Shown piece by piece: positions 1 to 9,482 of a stretch of 64,000 nt of DNA; the first letter of the stretch is position 1, and each line of letters starts with the position of its first letter. The translations under genes were made by a program, and so were the position numbers. The notes beneath the pieces were generated by a model. That model ran no database searches and had not been told where the DNA came from. It worked only from the letters and a program-made list of their open reading frames with translations. This DNA comes from JAIXRY01 sp031972855 (GTDB taxonomy: Bacteria > Patescibacteriota > Minisyncoccia > Phycocordibacterales > UBA9973): contig DALYDY010000001.1 in NCBI GenBank assembly GCA_031972855.1, positions 124,001-188,000 of the forward strand, given 5' to 3'.

Positions 1-246
1 TTTTACCTTACAAACACAAGGACTACAACCTTTTAGGGGAGGAGTATCAACCTTTTGTTCTGTGAATGGATGACATCTTCCTATTCTTTTAATTAAGAGC
101 TTGAAAGCACAGAAAAAACTATGATTTAAAAAAACTTCTTTTCCATAATCTGAACATGTTGGATAAAACCTGCAACTTGTAGAAGATCTGAAAGGGAGTT
201 TTTGATATAAATTTATAAAAAATAAAATAATTTTATTTGGGAGCAT
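1..246 (-). CDS. yidD: YidD-like membrane insertion factor, partial
   Basis: The frame opens at an ATG (244-246) and runs 82 codons to the window edge without a stop, so its C-terminus is missing. It shows the YidD pattern: a hydrophobic start (IILFFINLYQKLP), then FYPTCSDYG, then a Cys-rich tail (GCSPCVC). YidD helps insert membrane proteins at the inner membrane together with YidC. The start lies 14 bases inside the 3' end of rnpA, the usual rpmH-rnpA-yidD order, so it is probably translated by coupling from rnpA. Confidence 0.85.
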   Translation of the reverse strand, partial: MLPNKIILFFINLYQKLPFRSSTSCRFYPTCSDYGKEVFLNHSFFCAFKLLIKRIGRCHPFTEQKVDTPPLKGCSPCVCKVK

Positions 247-559
247 ATTTTTTTAATGTTTCTCCAACATCTTTAATTATTTCTTCTATATTTATATTTT
301 TAGCTTCTTTTTTTAATGTAATAATACCTACATAATTACTATTTGGCTTTATTTGTATAGAATTATATATCTTTCTTTTTAAAAAATTTCTATTAACAGC
401 AAGAGGAATTATAGATTTTGGTATAACAACAGAAAAACGGCTAATTTTATATTCGCCGTAATTTATTCTAAAACTTATCAAAGTTCCATGAAATACTTTT
501 GATTTTTTAAATACTTCCTGGAAAATCGCTTTATTTAAGCGGTTTTTCTTTGGAATCAT
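233..559 (-). CDS. rnpA: Ribonuclease P protein component
   Basis: This 108-residue basic protein sits between rpmH and yidD. It begins MIPKKNRLNKAIFQEVFKK and contains the conserved RnpA stretch around residues 45-65, SVVIPKSIIPLAVNRNFLKR (in most bacteria VSKKVGKAVVRNRIKR). It binds RNase P RNA and assists tRNA 5' maturation. The Lys/Ile-rich, divergent sequence is typical of reduced genomes. The RNase P RNA gene was not found in this window. Identification rests on the motif and on gene order. Confidence 0.9.
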   Translation of the reverse strand: MIPKKNRLNKAIFQEVFKKSKVFHGTLISFRINYGEYKISRFSVVIPKSIIPLAVNRNFLKRKIYNSIQIKPNSNYVGIITLKKEAKNINIEEIIKDVGETLKKYAPK

Positions 560-562
560 AGA

Positions 563-697
563 TTATACTGAGATTTTTGCGCGTCCTTTTTGTCTGCGAC
601 GTTTAAGAACATTTCTTCCATTTGGAGTACGAGATCGCACCAAAAATCCATGAGTTACCGCACGTTTTCTCTTTTTTGGTTGATAGGTCTGTGACAT
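563..697 (-). CDS. rpmH: 50S ribosomal protein L34
   Basis: This 44-codon gene was read directly from the sequence. The product starts MSQTYQPKKRKRAVTHGF and continues with the L34 signature LVRSRTPNGRNVLKRRRQKG. L34 is a basic protein of the large ribosomal subunit. It is the first gene of the minus-strand rpmH-rnpA-yidD unit and is divergent from dnaA, the classical arrangement next to a bacterial origin. Confidence 0.95.
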   Translation of the reverse strand: MSQTYQPKKRKRAVTHGFLVRSRTPNGRNVLKRRRQKGRAKISV

Positions 698-705
698 ATC
701 TCGTA

Positions 706-734
706 TTTATACACCATTTAACAAAAAATTTCAA
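706..734 (-). promoter_or_regulatory. rpmH promoter
   Basis: On the minus strand TTGAAA (729-734) is followed after 17 bases by TATAAA (706-711), a good housekeeping sigma promoter. It would start transcription within a few bases of the rpmH ATG, leaving almost no leader. Confidence 0.6.
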
Positions 735-779
735 GTCTTTTTAAATTTAACTAATAAAAAATAAAATATAGAGCGGTCA

Positions 780-905
780 AATATAAAATATAACTTGTAT
801 TATAAGGCTGTAATAACTTATACACATAATTAACAAGTTATTAACACATATTTTATATATTTTGAAGTTTTACACATATACACAAGGAGTATAATAAGTA
901 ACATT
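780..905 (+). promoter_or_regulatory. dnaA promoter region with DnaA boxes
   Basis: The AT-rich spacer upstream of dnaA holds DnaA-box-like 9-mers TTATACACA (818-826) and ATATACACA (876-884), each close to the consensus TTATCCACA. A perfect TATAAT (890-895) lies only 10 bases before the dnaA ATG. The boxes just upstream suggest autoregulation by DnaA. Confidence 0.65.
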
Positions 906-2240
906 ATGGAAGACCACAAACAACTCTGGGATAGCTGCCTGATAGAAATCGAGTCTAACACTAATAAAGCCAATTTTAATACTTGGTTTAAAAACACTTC
1001 ATTAATCAAACAAGAAGATGGTGTTGTTTATATAGGAGTACCTAATGATTTTGTTAAAGAATGGCTTGCAACAAAATTTCATAAACTTATTTTAAAAACT
1101 CTAATGAACTATACAGAGAATATAAGGTCTGTTGAATATTCAATAATAAAAATTCAAGAAAAAGATAGAAATGAACAAAAAGAATTTTTTGGTTCACTCC
1201 CACTAAATGATTTGTATATAAATAAAGAAGATAACCTAAATCCTCGATATATATTCGACAACTTTATAGTGGGTTCTTTTAATGAACTTGCACATGCTGC
1301 AGGTATAGCTATCAGTCAAAACCCAGGGAAGACATACAATCCATTCTTTGTTTATGGAAATACAGGTCTTGGTAAGACTCACTTAATTCAAGCGATAGGG
1401 AATACAGTAAAATTAAGAGATTCTAGTAAAAAAGTACATTATATAACTCTAGAAAAATTCTATATAGAATGTGTAGGAGCTATACAATCAAATAAGATAA
1501 ATATGTTTAAGGAGAAATATCGCAAATATGATCTTCTTATTATTGATGATATTCAATTTATAACAAACAAAACAAAGACTCAAGAAGAATTATTCCATGT
1601 TTTTAATACATTATACGAATCAGGTAAGCAAATAATCTTTTCTTCTGATAAACATCCAAACTTTATTACAGGTCTCGAAGATCGTCTCAAATCTCGCTTT
1701 ACACAGGGGATGATTGTAGAAGTTATGGAACCTGAATATGAGTCTCGTCTTGCCATTCTAAAGGCAAAAATTGAGTCTAACGGGGTGATTATACCTGATG
1801 ATGTTGTTGAATATATAGCTAATGCTATAGAAGGGAATATTCGTGAATTAGAAGGAAATCTAAATACAATAATTTGCCAAATCCAATTAAAAAACAAACC
1901 GATAGAACTAAGTGATATTAAACATCTTCTAAAAAATACAATAAAACCAAAAAAACAAGTTGCTATTGAAGATATAGTTAAAACTATTGCTAATTTTTAT
2001 AGTGTTGAAGAAACTGCTGTATACGAAAAAACAAGAAGAAAAGAAATTGTTCATGCTAGACAAGTTATTATGTATATATTGCGTGAAGAATTTAATGTTT
2101 CTTTTCCTTTAATAGGGCAAAGACTTGGAGGAAAAGACCATACAACAGTTATTCATTCATGTACGAAGATTAAAAATGATTTACTAAAAGATATGAATTT
2201 AAGTCAGGAATTAGATAAGATTAAGATATTATTTAAATAA
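906..2240 (+). CDS. dnaA: Chromosomal replication initiator DnaA
   Basis: This 444-residue protein has all DnaA domains. Domain I covers roughly residues 1-75. The AAA+ domain has Walker A (GNTGLGKTHL, about residues 148-157), Walker B (LLIIDDIQF, about 210-218) and the sensor region (LEDRLKSRFTQG). The C-terminal DNA-binding helix-turn-helix contains GGKDHTTVIHSC (about 412-423), the box-recognition signature. It melts the origin and loads helicase. It lies immediately upstream of dnaN with a box-containing spacer between them. Confidence 0.98.
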   Translation: MEDHKQLWDSCLIEIESNTNKANFNTWFKNTSLIKQEDGVVYIGVPNDFVKEWLATKFHKLILKTLMNYTENIRSVEYSIIKIQEKDRNEQKEFFGSLPLNDLYINKEDNLNPRYIFDNFIVGSFNELAHAAGIAISQNPGKTYNPFFVYGNTGLGKTHLIQAIGNTVKLRDSSKKVHYITLEKFYIECVGAIQSNKINMFKEKYRKYDLLIIDDIQFITNKTKTQEELFHVFNTLYESGKQIIFSSDKHPNFITGLEDRLKSRFTQGMIVEVMEPEYESRLAILKAKIESNGVIIPDDVVEYIANAIEGNIRELEGNLNTIICQIQLKNKPIELSDIKHLLKNTIKPKKQVAIEDIVKTIANFYSVEETAVYEKTRRKEIVHARQVIMYILREEFNVSFPLIGQRLGGKDHTTVIHSCTKIKNDLLKDMNLSQELDKIKILFK

Positions 2241-2450
2241 TAAAGTGTTAATAACTTGTTAAAATCAGTTGATTATATGTTAAAAAATATTCTAAAAAAT
2301 TACTTACAAACATATAAACATTATATTTATATTAAAGATTAACATAATTAAAGTTATATTTAATTATATATAGTAAGATATTATTAAGTAATCCACATAT
2401 CCACAGAGTTATTATTAGGATGTTTTAAATAAATAAGGAAAAATAAATAT
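2241..2450. other. Probable oriC / DNA unwinding region between dnaA and dnaN
   Basis: This 210-base spacer is almost entirely A and T and ends with two near-consensus DnaA boxes, TAATCCACA (2389-2397) and the overlapping ATATCCACA (2397-2405), next to the AT-rich stretch expected of an unwinding element. With dnaA upstream, dnaN downstream and rpmH diverging on the other side of dnaA, it is the most likely replication origin. It could act together with the boxes at 818-884. The position is inferred; GC skew was not computed. Confidence 0.7.
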
Positions 2451-3554
2451 ATGAAAGCAGAATGTTCAGTGGAAAAAATTAAAGAAGCTCTTACTCAAGT
2501 TGAGAGAATTACAGGTAAGAATTTAACTTTACCTATATTAAGTGCTATCTTAATAATTGTTTCAAAAAATCAGTGTAAACTACGATCTACTAATCTAAGT
2601 ATTGGTATAGAAATAGATATACCAGCAAAAGTTACAGAAGAGGGTGTTGTTGCTGTAAAAGGAGATATTATTTCTCAATTTTTTAATACAATAAAAACAC
2701 AAGGAACAATAACTCTTGAAAGTGTTAATGATAATTTAATTATTAAAACAAAAGAAAGTAGTTCAACAATAAAGTGTTTACCTTCTGAAGATTTTCCAAC
2801 AATACCTGTTGTTGAATCAAACGAATATAGTATTTCTGGTAAAAAATTTATTGAAGGGCTAAGGTCTGTTTATTACAGTGCTTCTTTATCTGATATTAAG
2901 CCAGAAATAGCGAGTATTTATATTTATAAAAATTCTGAAGATTTGGTTTTTGTTGCCACTGACTCATTTAGACTTGCAGAAAAGAAAGTTAAATTGAATA
3001 CAAATATAGAATTTCCAGAAATATTACTACCTTTTAAAAATACTGTAGAAATAATAAGAGTTCTTCAAGAAAGTACTGGTGATATATTTATTAAATCAAC
3101 AAAAACTCAAATATCTTTTACAGATAAAGAACGTGGTATATATCTTACATCACGTATTATTGATGGTATTTTTCCAGACTATAAACAAATTTTACCAAAA
3201 GAATATACAACAGAAGTAACTGTTTTAAAGCAAGATTTATTACAAGCTTTAAAACTCTCTAATATTTTTAGTGATAAATTTAATCAAATAGTTCTTAAAG
3301 TAAATATAGGTGAAAAATTTTTAGAGATAAATTCAAAAAATAATGATGTTGGTGAGAATACTGTAAAAGTTGGTATTAAATGTAGTGGGGAAGATATATC
3401 TATGAGTTTTAACCAAAAATATTTCTTAGATTGTTTTCAATCTATATCAGAAGATACTGTTGTTTTACATTTTACACAAACAAATAGACCAATGACAATA
3501 CAAGGTGGTGGAGCTAATTCATTTCTATATCTTGTAATGCCTTTAAATAGGTAA
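2451..3554 (+). CDS. dnaN: DNA polymerase III beta sliding clamp
   Basis: The 367-residue protein has the usual clamp length and pattern: the N-terminus (VEKIKEALTQVERITGKNLTLPILSAILI), internal FRLAEKKV, GIFPDYKQILP, and a C-terminus ending in the family signature PMTIQGGG...FLYLVMPLNR. It forms the ring that tethers the replicative polymerase. It is followed after one base by a short ORF with which it is probably co-transcribed. Confidence 0.97.
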   Translation: MKAECSVEKIKEALTQVERITGKNLTLPILSAILIIVSKNQCKLRSTNLSIGIEIDIPAKVTEEGVVAVKGDIISQFFNTIKTQGTITLESVNDNLIIKTKESSSTIKCLPSEDFPTIPVVESNEYSISGKKFIEGLRSVYYSASLSDIKPEIASIYIYKNSEDLVFVATDSFRLAEKKVKLNTNIEFPEILLPFKNTVEIIRVLQESTGDIFIKSTKTQISFTDKERGIYLTSRIIDGIFPDYKQILPKEYTTEVTVLKQDLLQALKLSNIFSDKFNQIVLKVNIGEKFLEINSKNNDVGENTVKVGIKCSGEDISMSFNQKYFLDCFQSISEDTVVLHFTQTNRPMTIQGGGANSFLYLVMPLNR

Positions 3555-3555
3555 T

Positions 3556-3825
3556 ATGAAGCATATAGAAGGTTTTTTAGGTGAAGTATTAAATAATGTA
3601 AAGAAAGATGGATTATTGAAAATAAAAATATTTAATATTATAAAAGAAATATATGGAGATATTATAAAAGAAAAAGATTTTTATTATGAAGATGGAAAAA
3701 TATCTTTTTATCTTAAACCTATATTTAAACAAGAAATAAAGAATAGAGAAAAAGAATTAATTTTAAATATAAAAGAAAATTTAAATTTGAATATTAATTC
3801 AATAGGATATTACTCAAAAAAATAA
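3556..3825 (+). CDS. Small protein after dnaN, possibly DUF721/DciA-like
   Basis: The 89-residue product is Lys/Ile-rich and begins one base after the dnaN stop. Its middle (FYYEDGKISFYLKPIFKQEIKNREKELI) resembles the short DUF721/DciA core, in which a strand for self-association is followed by an amphipathic helix. DciA-type proteins help load the replicative helicase, and the position in the dnaA-dnaN unit fits such a role. The similarity is weak and judged by eye, so the function is tentative; that the gene is real is much more certain. Confidence 0.55.
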   Translation: MKHIEGFLGEVLNNVKKDGLLKIKIFNIIKEIYGDIIKEKDFYYEDGKISFYLKPIFKQEIKNREKELILNIKENLNLNINSIGYYSKK

Positions 3826-3861
3826 AATACCACTTTAAGTTTTTAACTAAAGTGGTATTTT
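3824..3861. terminator. Bidirectional terminator dnaN unit / PBP
   Basis: A 14-bp perfect stem (AAAATACCACTTTA and its complement) around a 10-base loop has A/T tracts on both sides, so it can serve the converging dnaN and penicillin-binding protein units. Confidence 0.85.
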
Positions 3862-3866
3862 ATTTT

Positions 3867-6362
3867 TTAATTATTATATAGAATGTTTATTAATTTTTCA
3901 TTCCTGTTGTAATTAGAATCTACAACAATAATTTTTAGTACATTTTCATTTTCTAATATATTCTCATCTGGTTGGAAACTATAACTATTACTATTACTAG
4001 AACCAACAAAAACATTATTTAAAAATATATCCATTCTTCTTAATTGTTTTGATGTTATGGTTACGTTTACATTAATAACTGAATCTTTCTCTATATTATA
4101 ATCTCCAAGAGGGCTGCTAACTGTAAACTCAGGTTTATTGTTTGGAGTGTGTATATTATCGTAATAGTCTGGTTTTGTTGGTGTTATTGTATTGTACCTA
4201 TTTTTATTATTTGCCCACCAGTTTTGAACAGCTGTTTCCCAGTTATTATATTGTGAATCATTGTATGGGTTTGCTGGTATTTCACCTGTAGGATCATTTT
4301 TGTTAACCCAGTGTAATATTGTGTGAATATTTGGGATAATTTTTTCTTCTCTAGTTTCATTTGGAGTAAATTCAGTAGCAAGTCCTCCTGATATTTTATC
4401 AATAAAGAAACTTTCTCCTCCTTGCCAATTTCCACGCAGTATTGATTTTGTTTCTATAGGTATTTCTGCAGGGGGAGTAAATTTTTCATTATCTCTTTTA
4501 GACAGGGCAAATCTCATAAATTCATTCCATGTTGGTCCAGCAAGAGCGGCTCCACCTTTTTTCATTGAAGTATTATCATTATTACCAGCCCAAACTCCAG
4601 TTACAATATTTGGAGTATATCCAATAAGCCAAGCATCTCTATTATTGTTTGTTGTACCTGTTTTAGCGGCTACATCGTATCCTGGAATATATAGAGCAGA
4701 ATTAGCTCCAAACGTTGGTATACGGGCAGTATTATCGCTTAAAACACTATTTAAAAGTCTTACAGATTGAGTGTTTAATACTTGAGAACTATTTTCTTTA
4801 AAATCTTCTAATATTTCACCATTTTTACTCTTAATTTGAAGAATAGCCCTTGTTTCATTTTTTAAACCTTCATTTGCAAAAACTCCATAAGCACTTGTTA
4901 TGTCTAGTAGAGAAACTTCTCCACCTCCAAGAACAAGAGATAGTCCGTACTGACTTTTGTCTCCAGTCATATTAACACCAAGACTTCTTGCTTTGCGAAG
5001 TGCTTCATCAACTCCAACTAAATACAACATCTTTACAGCTGGGACGTTTATTGATTCTTGAAGAGCGCTTCTTAGTGTGATTGGTCCGCGACTTTTATCA
5101 TCGAAGTTGCTAGGCATATAACACTCTTCTTTTTTGTGTCCTGACTCAGGTTTTCCATATGGTGTACATGATGTTGAAAATTCTGTTGGAACATCAAAAA
5201 CTGTTGTGTTTGGTGTATAACCTTTTTCAAAAGCAGTTTCATATATAAAAGGTTTAAATGATGATCCAGGTTGACGTCTGGCTGTTGCTATATTGAAAGC
5301 ACCATCAATATCAGTATCAAAATAATTTCTTGAACCAACCATTACAAGTATTTGTCCTGTTTTAGGATCAATAGAAACAAGTCCTTGATTGCTTGCGTTG
5401 TAAGCTTTTTCACTTTCTTTTGCATTTCTAAAAACGATATCTTCAGCTTGTTTTTGGAGTGTATAATCTAGAGTTGTTATAACATTCAGTCCTCCTGTTT
5501 GTATTACATCTGGACCATATTTTTGTTCCAAATATTCTTGAACAAAAAATACAAAGTGAGGAGCTTTTATTCCTGTTGATTGTTCTGGTTTAAAAACAAC
5601 AACTTCGTTTTTTGCTTCATCACGTTCTTTTTCTGTAATTATCCCAAGTTCAAACATTCTGTTTAAAACTAAATTTTTTCTTTCGTCTAATTTAGCTTTG
5701 TTTTTTCTATATGGAGAATACAAAGTAGGGGCGTTTGGAATGGCTGCCATATATGCTGATTCAGCTAGAGTTAAGTCTATCGGGTCTTTACCAAAAAACA
5801 TACGAGCACCTTCTTTTACACCATAAACAGTCCCTCCATAAGGATTATTGTTTATATATAATTCAAGAATCTGTTCTTTATCAAAAACAGTTTCTATTTT
5901 ATAAGCCAAAACAACCTCTTTTATTTTACGAGTTATACTCTTGTCTTGAGTAAGTAGAGAATTCTTTATAACTTGTTGGGTTATTGTGGATCCTCCTTGT
6001 TTTGATTTTCCGCTTGTTATATTGACCAAGATAGCTCTCATTATTGAAATAGGTCTTACTCCATTGTGAGTATAAAAACTAGAGTCTTCAATAGCTGTGG
6101 TTGCTTGAGGTAACCATTTTCCCATTTCGGAAAATGGTATTTCTGTTCTCTTTGTGTTTGTATGGAAATCATACAAAACAACCTCTCCTGTACGGTCGTA
6201 TATTTTTGTTGAATTTTCTATTAATCTGGCCTCAAAACTCTTAAAATCTGGTATTTGAGCTGTTGCTACATATATCATTATTCCTGCAACACCTATAAAA
6301 GATATGCCTAAAAATAGGAAAAGAGTATTCTTTAAAATCATTATAACTTTACGTTTTTTCAT
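3867..6362 (-). CDS. Class A penicillin-binding protein (PBP1A type)
   Basis: This bifunctional peptidoglycan synthase polymerises glycan strands and crosslinks peptides outside the membrane. After an N-terminal membrane segment come the GT51 glycosyltransferase (catalytic region AIEDSSFYTHNG, then GGSTITQQVIKN) and the transpeptidase with SxxK motif PGSSFKPF and KTGTTNNNRD. A C-terminal Ig-like extension of about 130 residues follows. The frame is open for eight more codons, but the ATG at 6362 is preferred: a TATACT box lies just before it and would be inside the longer form. Length is 831 residues. Confidence 0.93.
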   Translation of the reverse strand: MKKRKVIMILKNTLFLFLGISFIGVAGIMIYVATAQIPDFKSFEARLIENSTKIYDRTGEVVLYDFHTNTKRTEIPFSEMGKWLPQATTAIEDSSFYTHNGVRPISIMRAILVNITSGKSKQGGSTITQQVIKNSLLTQDKSITRKIKEVVLAYKIETVFDKEQILELYINNNPYGGTVYGVKEGARMFFGKDPIDLTLAESAYMAAIPNAPTLYSPYRKNKAKLDERKNLVLNRMFELGIITEKERDEAKNEVVVFKPEQSTGIKAPHFVFFVQEYLEQKYGPDVIQTGGLNVITTLDYTLQKQAEDIVFRNAKESEKAYNASNQGLVSIDPKTGQILVMVGSRNYFDTDIDGAFNIATARRQPGSSFKPFIYETAFEKGYTPNTTVFDVPTEFSTSCTPYGKPESGHKKEECYMPSNFDDKSRGPITLRSALQESINVPAVKMLYLVGVDEALRKARSLGVNMTGDKSQYGLSLVLGGGEVSLLDITSAYGVFANEGLKNETRAILQIKSKNGEILEDFKENSSQVLNTQSVRLLNSVLSDNTARIPTFGANSALYIPGYDVAAKTGTTNNNRDAWLIGYTPNIVTGVWAGNNDNTSMKKGGAALAGPTWNEFMRFALSKRDNEKFTPPAEIPIETKSILRGNWQGGESFFIDKISGGLATEFTPNETREEKIIPNIHTILHWVNKNDPTGEIPANPYNDSQYNNWETAVQNWWANNKNRYNTITPTKPDYYDNIHTPNNKPEFTVSSPLGDYNIEKDSVINVNVTITSKQLRRMDIFLNNVFVGSSNSNSYSFQPDENILENENVLKIIVVDSNYNRNEKLINILYNN

Positions 6363-6414
6363 ATAAAAAGTATAACACAAAGACAAAAAAGAGAATTTTT
6401 GGTAAAGTGTAGAT

Positions 6415-7617
6415 ATGGAAGCAAATAAAAAAGAACAAATAGAAATAGTTTTAAATCGCGGGGTTTCTGCTATCTATCCATCTAAAAAAGATGTTTTAGA
6501 AATGCTTTCTCAAAATAAAAAACTTACAATTTATGCAGGTTTTGATCCAACAGGACCAACCCTTCACTTAGGTCATGCTATCTCTCTTTTAAAGCTAAAA
6601 GATTTACAAGATATAGGACATAAAATAATTTTTCTTATTGGTGATTTTACTGCAATGATAGGGGATCCAACAGATAAATCTGCGACAAGACAAAAACTTA
6701 CAAAAAAAGAAATAATTCATAATCTTAAAGAATACAAAAAACAAGCTTCAAAAATTATTAATTTTTCTGGGAAAAATAGTGCCGAAATAAAGTTTAATTC
6801 AAAATGGCTTGGAAAAATGAATTTTAATGATGTTTTAGAACTTACATCACTGATGACTGTAGGACAAATGATAGAGCGTGATATGTTTCAAAAAAGAATG
6901 GAAGAAGGTAAGCCAATATTTCTTCATGAATTCTTGTATCCACTTATGCAAGGATATGATTCTGTTGCAATGAAAGTTGATGGAGAGGTAGGAGGAAATG
7001 ATCAAATATTTAATATGTTGGTTGGACGTGATTTGGTAAAATCAATTCTTGGTAAAGAAAAGTTTGTAATAGCAAATGCATTACTTACAGATGGTTCTGG
7101 AAAGAAGATGGGAAAAACAGAAGGTAATATGCTAGCACTCTCTGACACACATGAAAATATGTTTGGAAAAGTTATGAGTTGGTCTGACGATATGATAATT
7201 AAAGGATTTGAGTTGTGTACAAGAATTCCATTTTCTGAAATCGAGTCCATTAAGAAAGGTTTAGAAAAAAATACTCTACACCCTAAACATGCAAAAGTTC
7301 AACTTGCTTTAACTATAGTTACTATGTTTTATGGTGAGAAAAAAGCTATACAAGCTCATGATTTATGGGAAGAAACATTTAGTAAGGGAGGTATTCCAGA
7401 AAATGTTGAAGAGATTATTTGTAAAGAAGGTGATAAATTGATAGATATTTTTTCAGAAAATAATATTGTTTCATCGAAGACAGAATTTAGAAGACTTACA
7501 GAAACTGGATCTATAACACATATGGAAAGTGGCGATAAAATAAATAATGAGTCAAAATCTTTAGAGGGAACATACAAAATAGGTAAGAAAAAATTTGTAA
7601 AAATAAAAAATAAGTAA
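6415..7617 (+). CDS. tyrS: Tyrosyl-tRNA synthetase
   Basis: The 400-residue class I synthetase charges tRNA-Tyr. The ATP-binding HIGH motif appears as HLGH in GFDPTGPTLHLGHA (about residues 41-54), the KMSKS loop as KMGKT (about 230), and a C-terminal S4-like RNA-binding domain ends the protein (FRRLTETGSITH...). It diverges from the penicillin-binding protein gene. Gly in place of the first Ser of KMSKS is the variant seen in the TyrZ-like subgroup. Confidence 0.96.
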   Translation: MEANKKEQIEIVLNRGVSAIYPSKKDVLEMLSQNKKLTIYAGFDPTGPTLHLGHAISLLKLKDLQDIGHKIIFLIGDFTAMIGDPTDKSATRQKLTKKEIIHNLKEYKKQASKIINFSGKNSAEIKFNSKWLGKMNFNDVLELTSLMTVGQMIERDMFQKRMEEGKPIFLHEFLYPLMQGYDSVAMKVDGEVGGNDQIFNMLVGRDLVKSILGKEKFVIANALLTDGSGKKMGKTEGNMLALSDTHENMFGKVMSWSDDMIIKGFELCTRIPFSEIESIKKGLEKNTLHPKHAKVQLALTIVTMFYGEKKAIQAHDLWEETFSKGGIPENVEEIICKEGDKLIDIFSENNIVSSKTEFRRLTETGSITHMESGDKINNESKSLEGTYKIGKKKFVKIKNK

Positions 7618-7647
7618 AAATAAAACCCCTTAAGGGGTTTTATTTTT
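7616..7647. terminator. Bidirectional terminator after tyrS
   Basis: An AAAAATAAAACCCCT / AGGGGTTTTATTTTT palindrome lies between the convergent tyrS and a small acidic gene and overlaps the stop codon of the latter. Confidence 0.85.
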
Positions 7648-7885
7648 ATAGTTCTTCTTCCTTTTCTTCTTCATCATCTGTAATGTGAAGTCCAAGTCCA
7701 GCCAAATCTTCGCCATCCTCTGTTTCGAGGGTTTCATCAATAACAGCTTTTACTTCTTCGTCTTCATCATTCTTTGCGAATAAGTCGCTTTTATCTCCGT
7801 CAGAATTTGTGTTCCAAAGAACATCTTCTTCTACACTTTCAAATATGTTTGTTTCAAATGGGTCTTCGTCGTAATTGTCGTACAT
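7646..7885 (-). CDS. Small highly acidic protein
   Basis: The 79-residue product consists largely of Asp and Glu, with a C-terminal run (DDEEEKEEEL). No fold or family is recognised and it looks disordered. The AT-rich leader (GTTAATGTTTTA...) and the shared terminator with tyrS support expression. It could be a charged tail-like binding protein; nothing in the neighbourhood indicates a partner. Confidence 0.6.
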   Translation of the reverse strand: MYDNYDEDPFETNIFESVEEDVLWNTNSDGDKSDLFAKNDEDEEVKAVIDETLETEDGEDLAGLGLHITDDEEEKEEEL

Positions 7886-7973
7886 TTTATTTTTTAAAAA
7901 TTACTTTTGTTAATGTTTTAATTTTGTACCAAATATTAGAAATCAATGCAAGAGCTTTTTTATGTATAAGACA

Positions 7974-8450
7974 CTAAAATCTCTCTATGGCAATACATGT
8001 TAGTCCTATAGCTATGGCGTCGAGTTCATCATCAGAGTTTTTTCCTTCTGGAACAGTGATTAATTTTGTCACCATATCCATAACTTGAGCTTTGTCTGCT
8101 TTGCCGTATCCTGTAATTGCGAGTTTTATAGTATTTGGATTATATTCAAAAATATTTAGATTGTTTGTTGAGGCGTTGGCAAGTAATATTCCTCGAACCT
8201 CAGATACAAGCAATGCTGTTTTTACATTGTTTGAAAAAAGAAGTGTTTCGGTAGCAAAAATTTCTGGTTTATATGTATGTATCATTTCCAAAAATTTATT
8301 TTGAACAAGAGAGAGACGTTCGTGGTGGGGGATTTTGGCAGATGTTTTAAAACACTCACTGTGGATAAGTATTTCTTTTTGCCCTTTTTCTTTTTGTATA
8401 ACTGCAACCCCAAGTCTTTCAAACCCAGGGTCAATAGAAAGGATAATCAT
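7974..8450 (-). CDS. ruvC: Holliday junction resolvase RuvC
   Basis: The 158-residue endonuclease cuts Holliday junctions. The RNase H-like active-site acidic residues are visible: Asp7 in SIDPGFERLG, Glu near residue 67 in ATETLLFSNN, and the pair in DDELDAIAIGL near the C-terminus. A TACACT box lies just before the ATG, giving a leaderless-type arrangement. It is next to ruvB on the same strand; ruvA lies about 16 kb away, so the ruv set is split. Confidence 0.95.
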   Translation of the reverse strand: MIILSIDPGFERLGVAVIQKEKGQKEILIHSECFKTSAKIPHHERLSLVQNKFLEMIHTYKPEIFATETLLFSNNVKTALLVSEVRGILLANASTNNLNIFEYNPNTIKLAITGYGKADKAQVMDMVTKLITVPEGKNSDDELDAIAIGLTCIAIERF

Positions 8451-8498
8451 ATAAATAGTGTACTAGCAACAGTCAATTTTAATAAATCGCTCTTAACG

Positions 8499-9482
8499 CT
8501 ACTTTTCAACAAAATCAAAACCAAGATGCTCATACGCCTTTTTTGTTACAACACGCCCTCGAGGAGTACGTTCGAGAAGTCCTTCTTGGATGAAGTATGG
8601 CTCGATAACTTCTTCTATGGTCGCTTCTTCTTCTCCTGTTGCAGCAGCAATTGTATTTAGTCCAACAGGGCCACCATTAAATTTTTCTATTATTGTCTGA
8701 AGTATGTTTCTGTCTGTAGGGGTTAGACCGAGCTCGTCTATTCCAAGTAGTGCAAGGGCTTCTTTGACTGTCTTTTGGTCTAACTCTTTTTTGTGTACTT
8801 GAGCGTAGTCACGAATACGCTTAAGGAAATAGTTTGCTGTACGAGGTGTTTTGCGAGCACGAGCACCTATTTCCACTCTTCCTTCAGAAGTAAGTTCTAT
8901 CCCTAAGACTTTTCCAGATTGTTCAATAATCTTTTCTAATTCTTCTGGTGTGTAGTATTCAAGACGGAATGTTCCTCCAGAGAATCTTGAACGAAGCGGT
9001 GCAGATAAAAGTGCGATGCGAGTTGTTGCGGCAATAAGAGTGAAAGGTGGAAGGTCAAGTTGTATTGTACGAGCAGAAGGACCTTTGCCAATTACAATAT
9101 CAAGAACACCAGATTCCATGGCAGGGTAGAGAACCTCTTCTATCATTTTGTTGAGACGATGTATTTCATCAATAAATAAAATATCTCCAGGTGCTAGGTT
9201 TGTAAGTATAGAAGCAAGGTCTCCAACTTTTTCAATTGCAGGTCCTGATGTGTTTTTTATGTTTCTTCCTGTCTCACTTGCAATAAGATGTGCGAGTGTT
9301 GTCTTGCCAAGACCTGGTGGTCCATAAAATAGTAAGTGTTCTGCTGGATGATTGCGTTCATCTGCAGCTTGAAGTAGTATTTTTACATTTTCTTTTATAT
9401 GAGATTGTCCAATATACCCATCCCACGTCTTTGGTCGGAGAGCTTGATCTAAATATTTTTCATTGTCGGGATTTTGTGACAT
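8499..9482 (-). CDS. ruvB: Holliday junction branch migration helicase RuvB
   Basis: This 327-residue AAA+ motor drives branch migration with RuvA. Walker A is GPPGLGKTTLAH, Walker B is LFIDEIHRLN, and the C-terminal winged helix is complete, ending GLLERTPRGRVVT. It is transcribed toward ruvC with 48 bases between them. Confidence 0.97.
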   Translation of the reverse strand: MSQNPDNEKYLDQALRPKTWDGYIGQSHIKENVKILLQAADERNHPAEHLLFYGPPGLGKTTLAHLIASETGRNIKNTSGPAIEKVGDLASILTNLAPGDILFIDEIHRLNKMIEEVLYPAMESGVLDIVIGKGPSARTIQLDLPPFTLIAATTRIALLSAPLRSRFSGGTFRLEYYTPEELEKIIEQSGKVLGIELTSEGRVEIGARARKTPRTANYFLKRIRDYAQVHKKELDQKTVKEALALLGIDELGLTPTDRNILQTIIEKFNGGPVGLNTIAAATGEEEATIEEVIEPYFIQEGLLERTPRGRVVTKKAYEHLGFDFVEK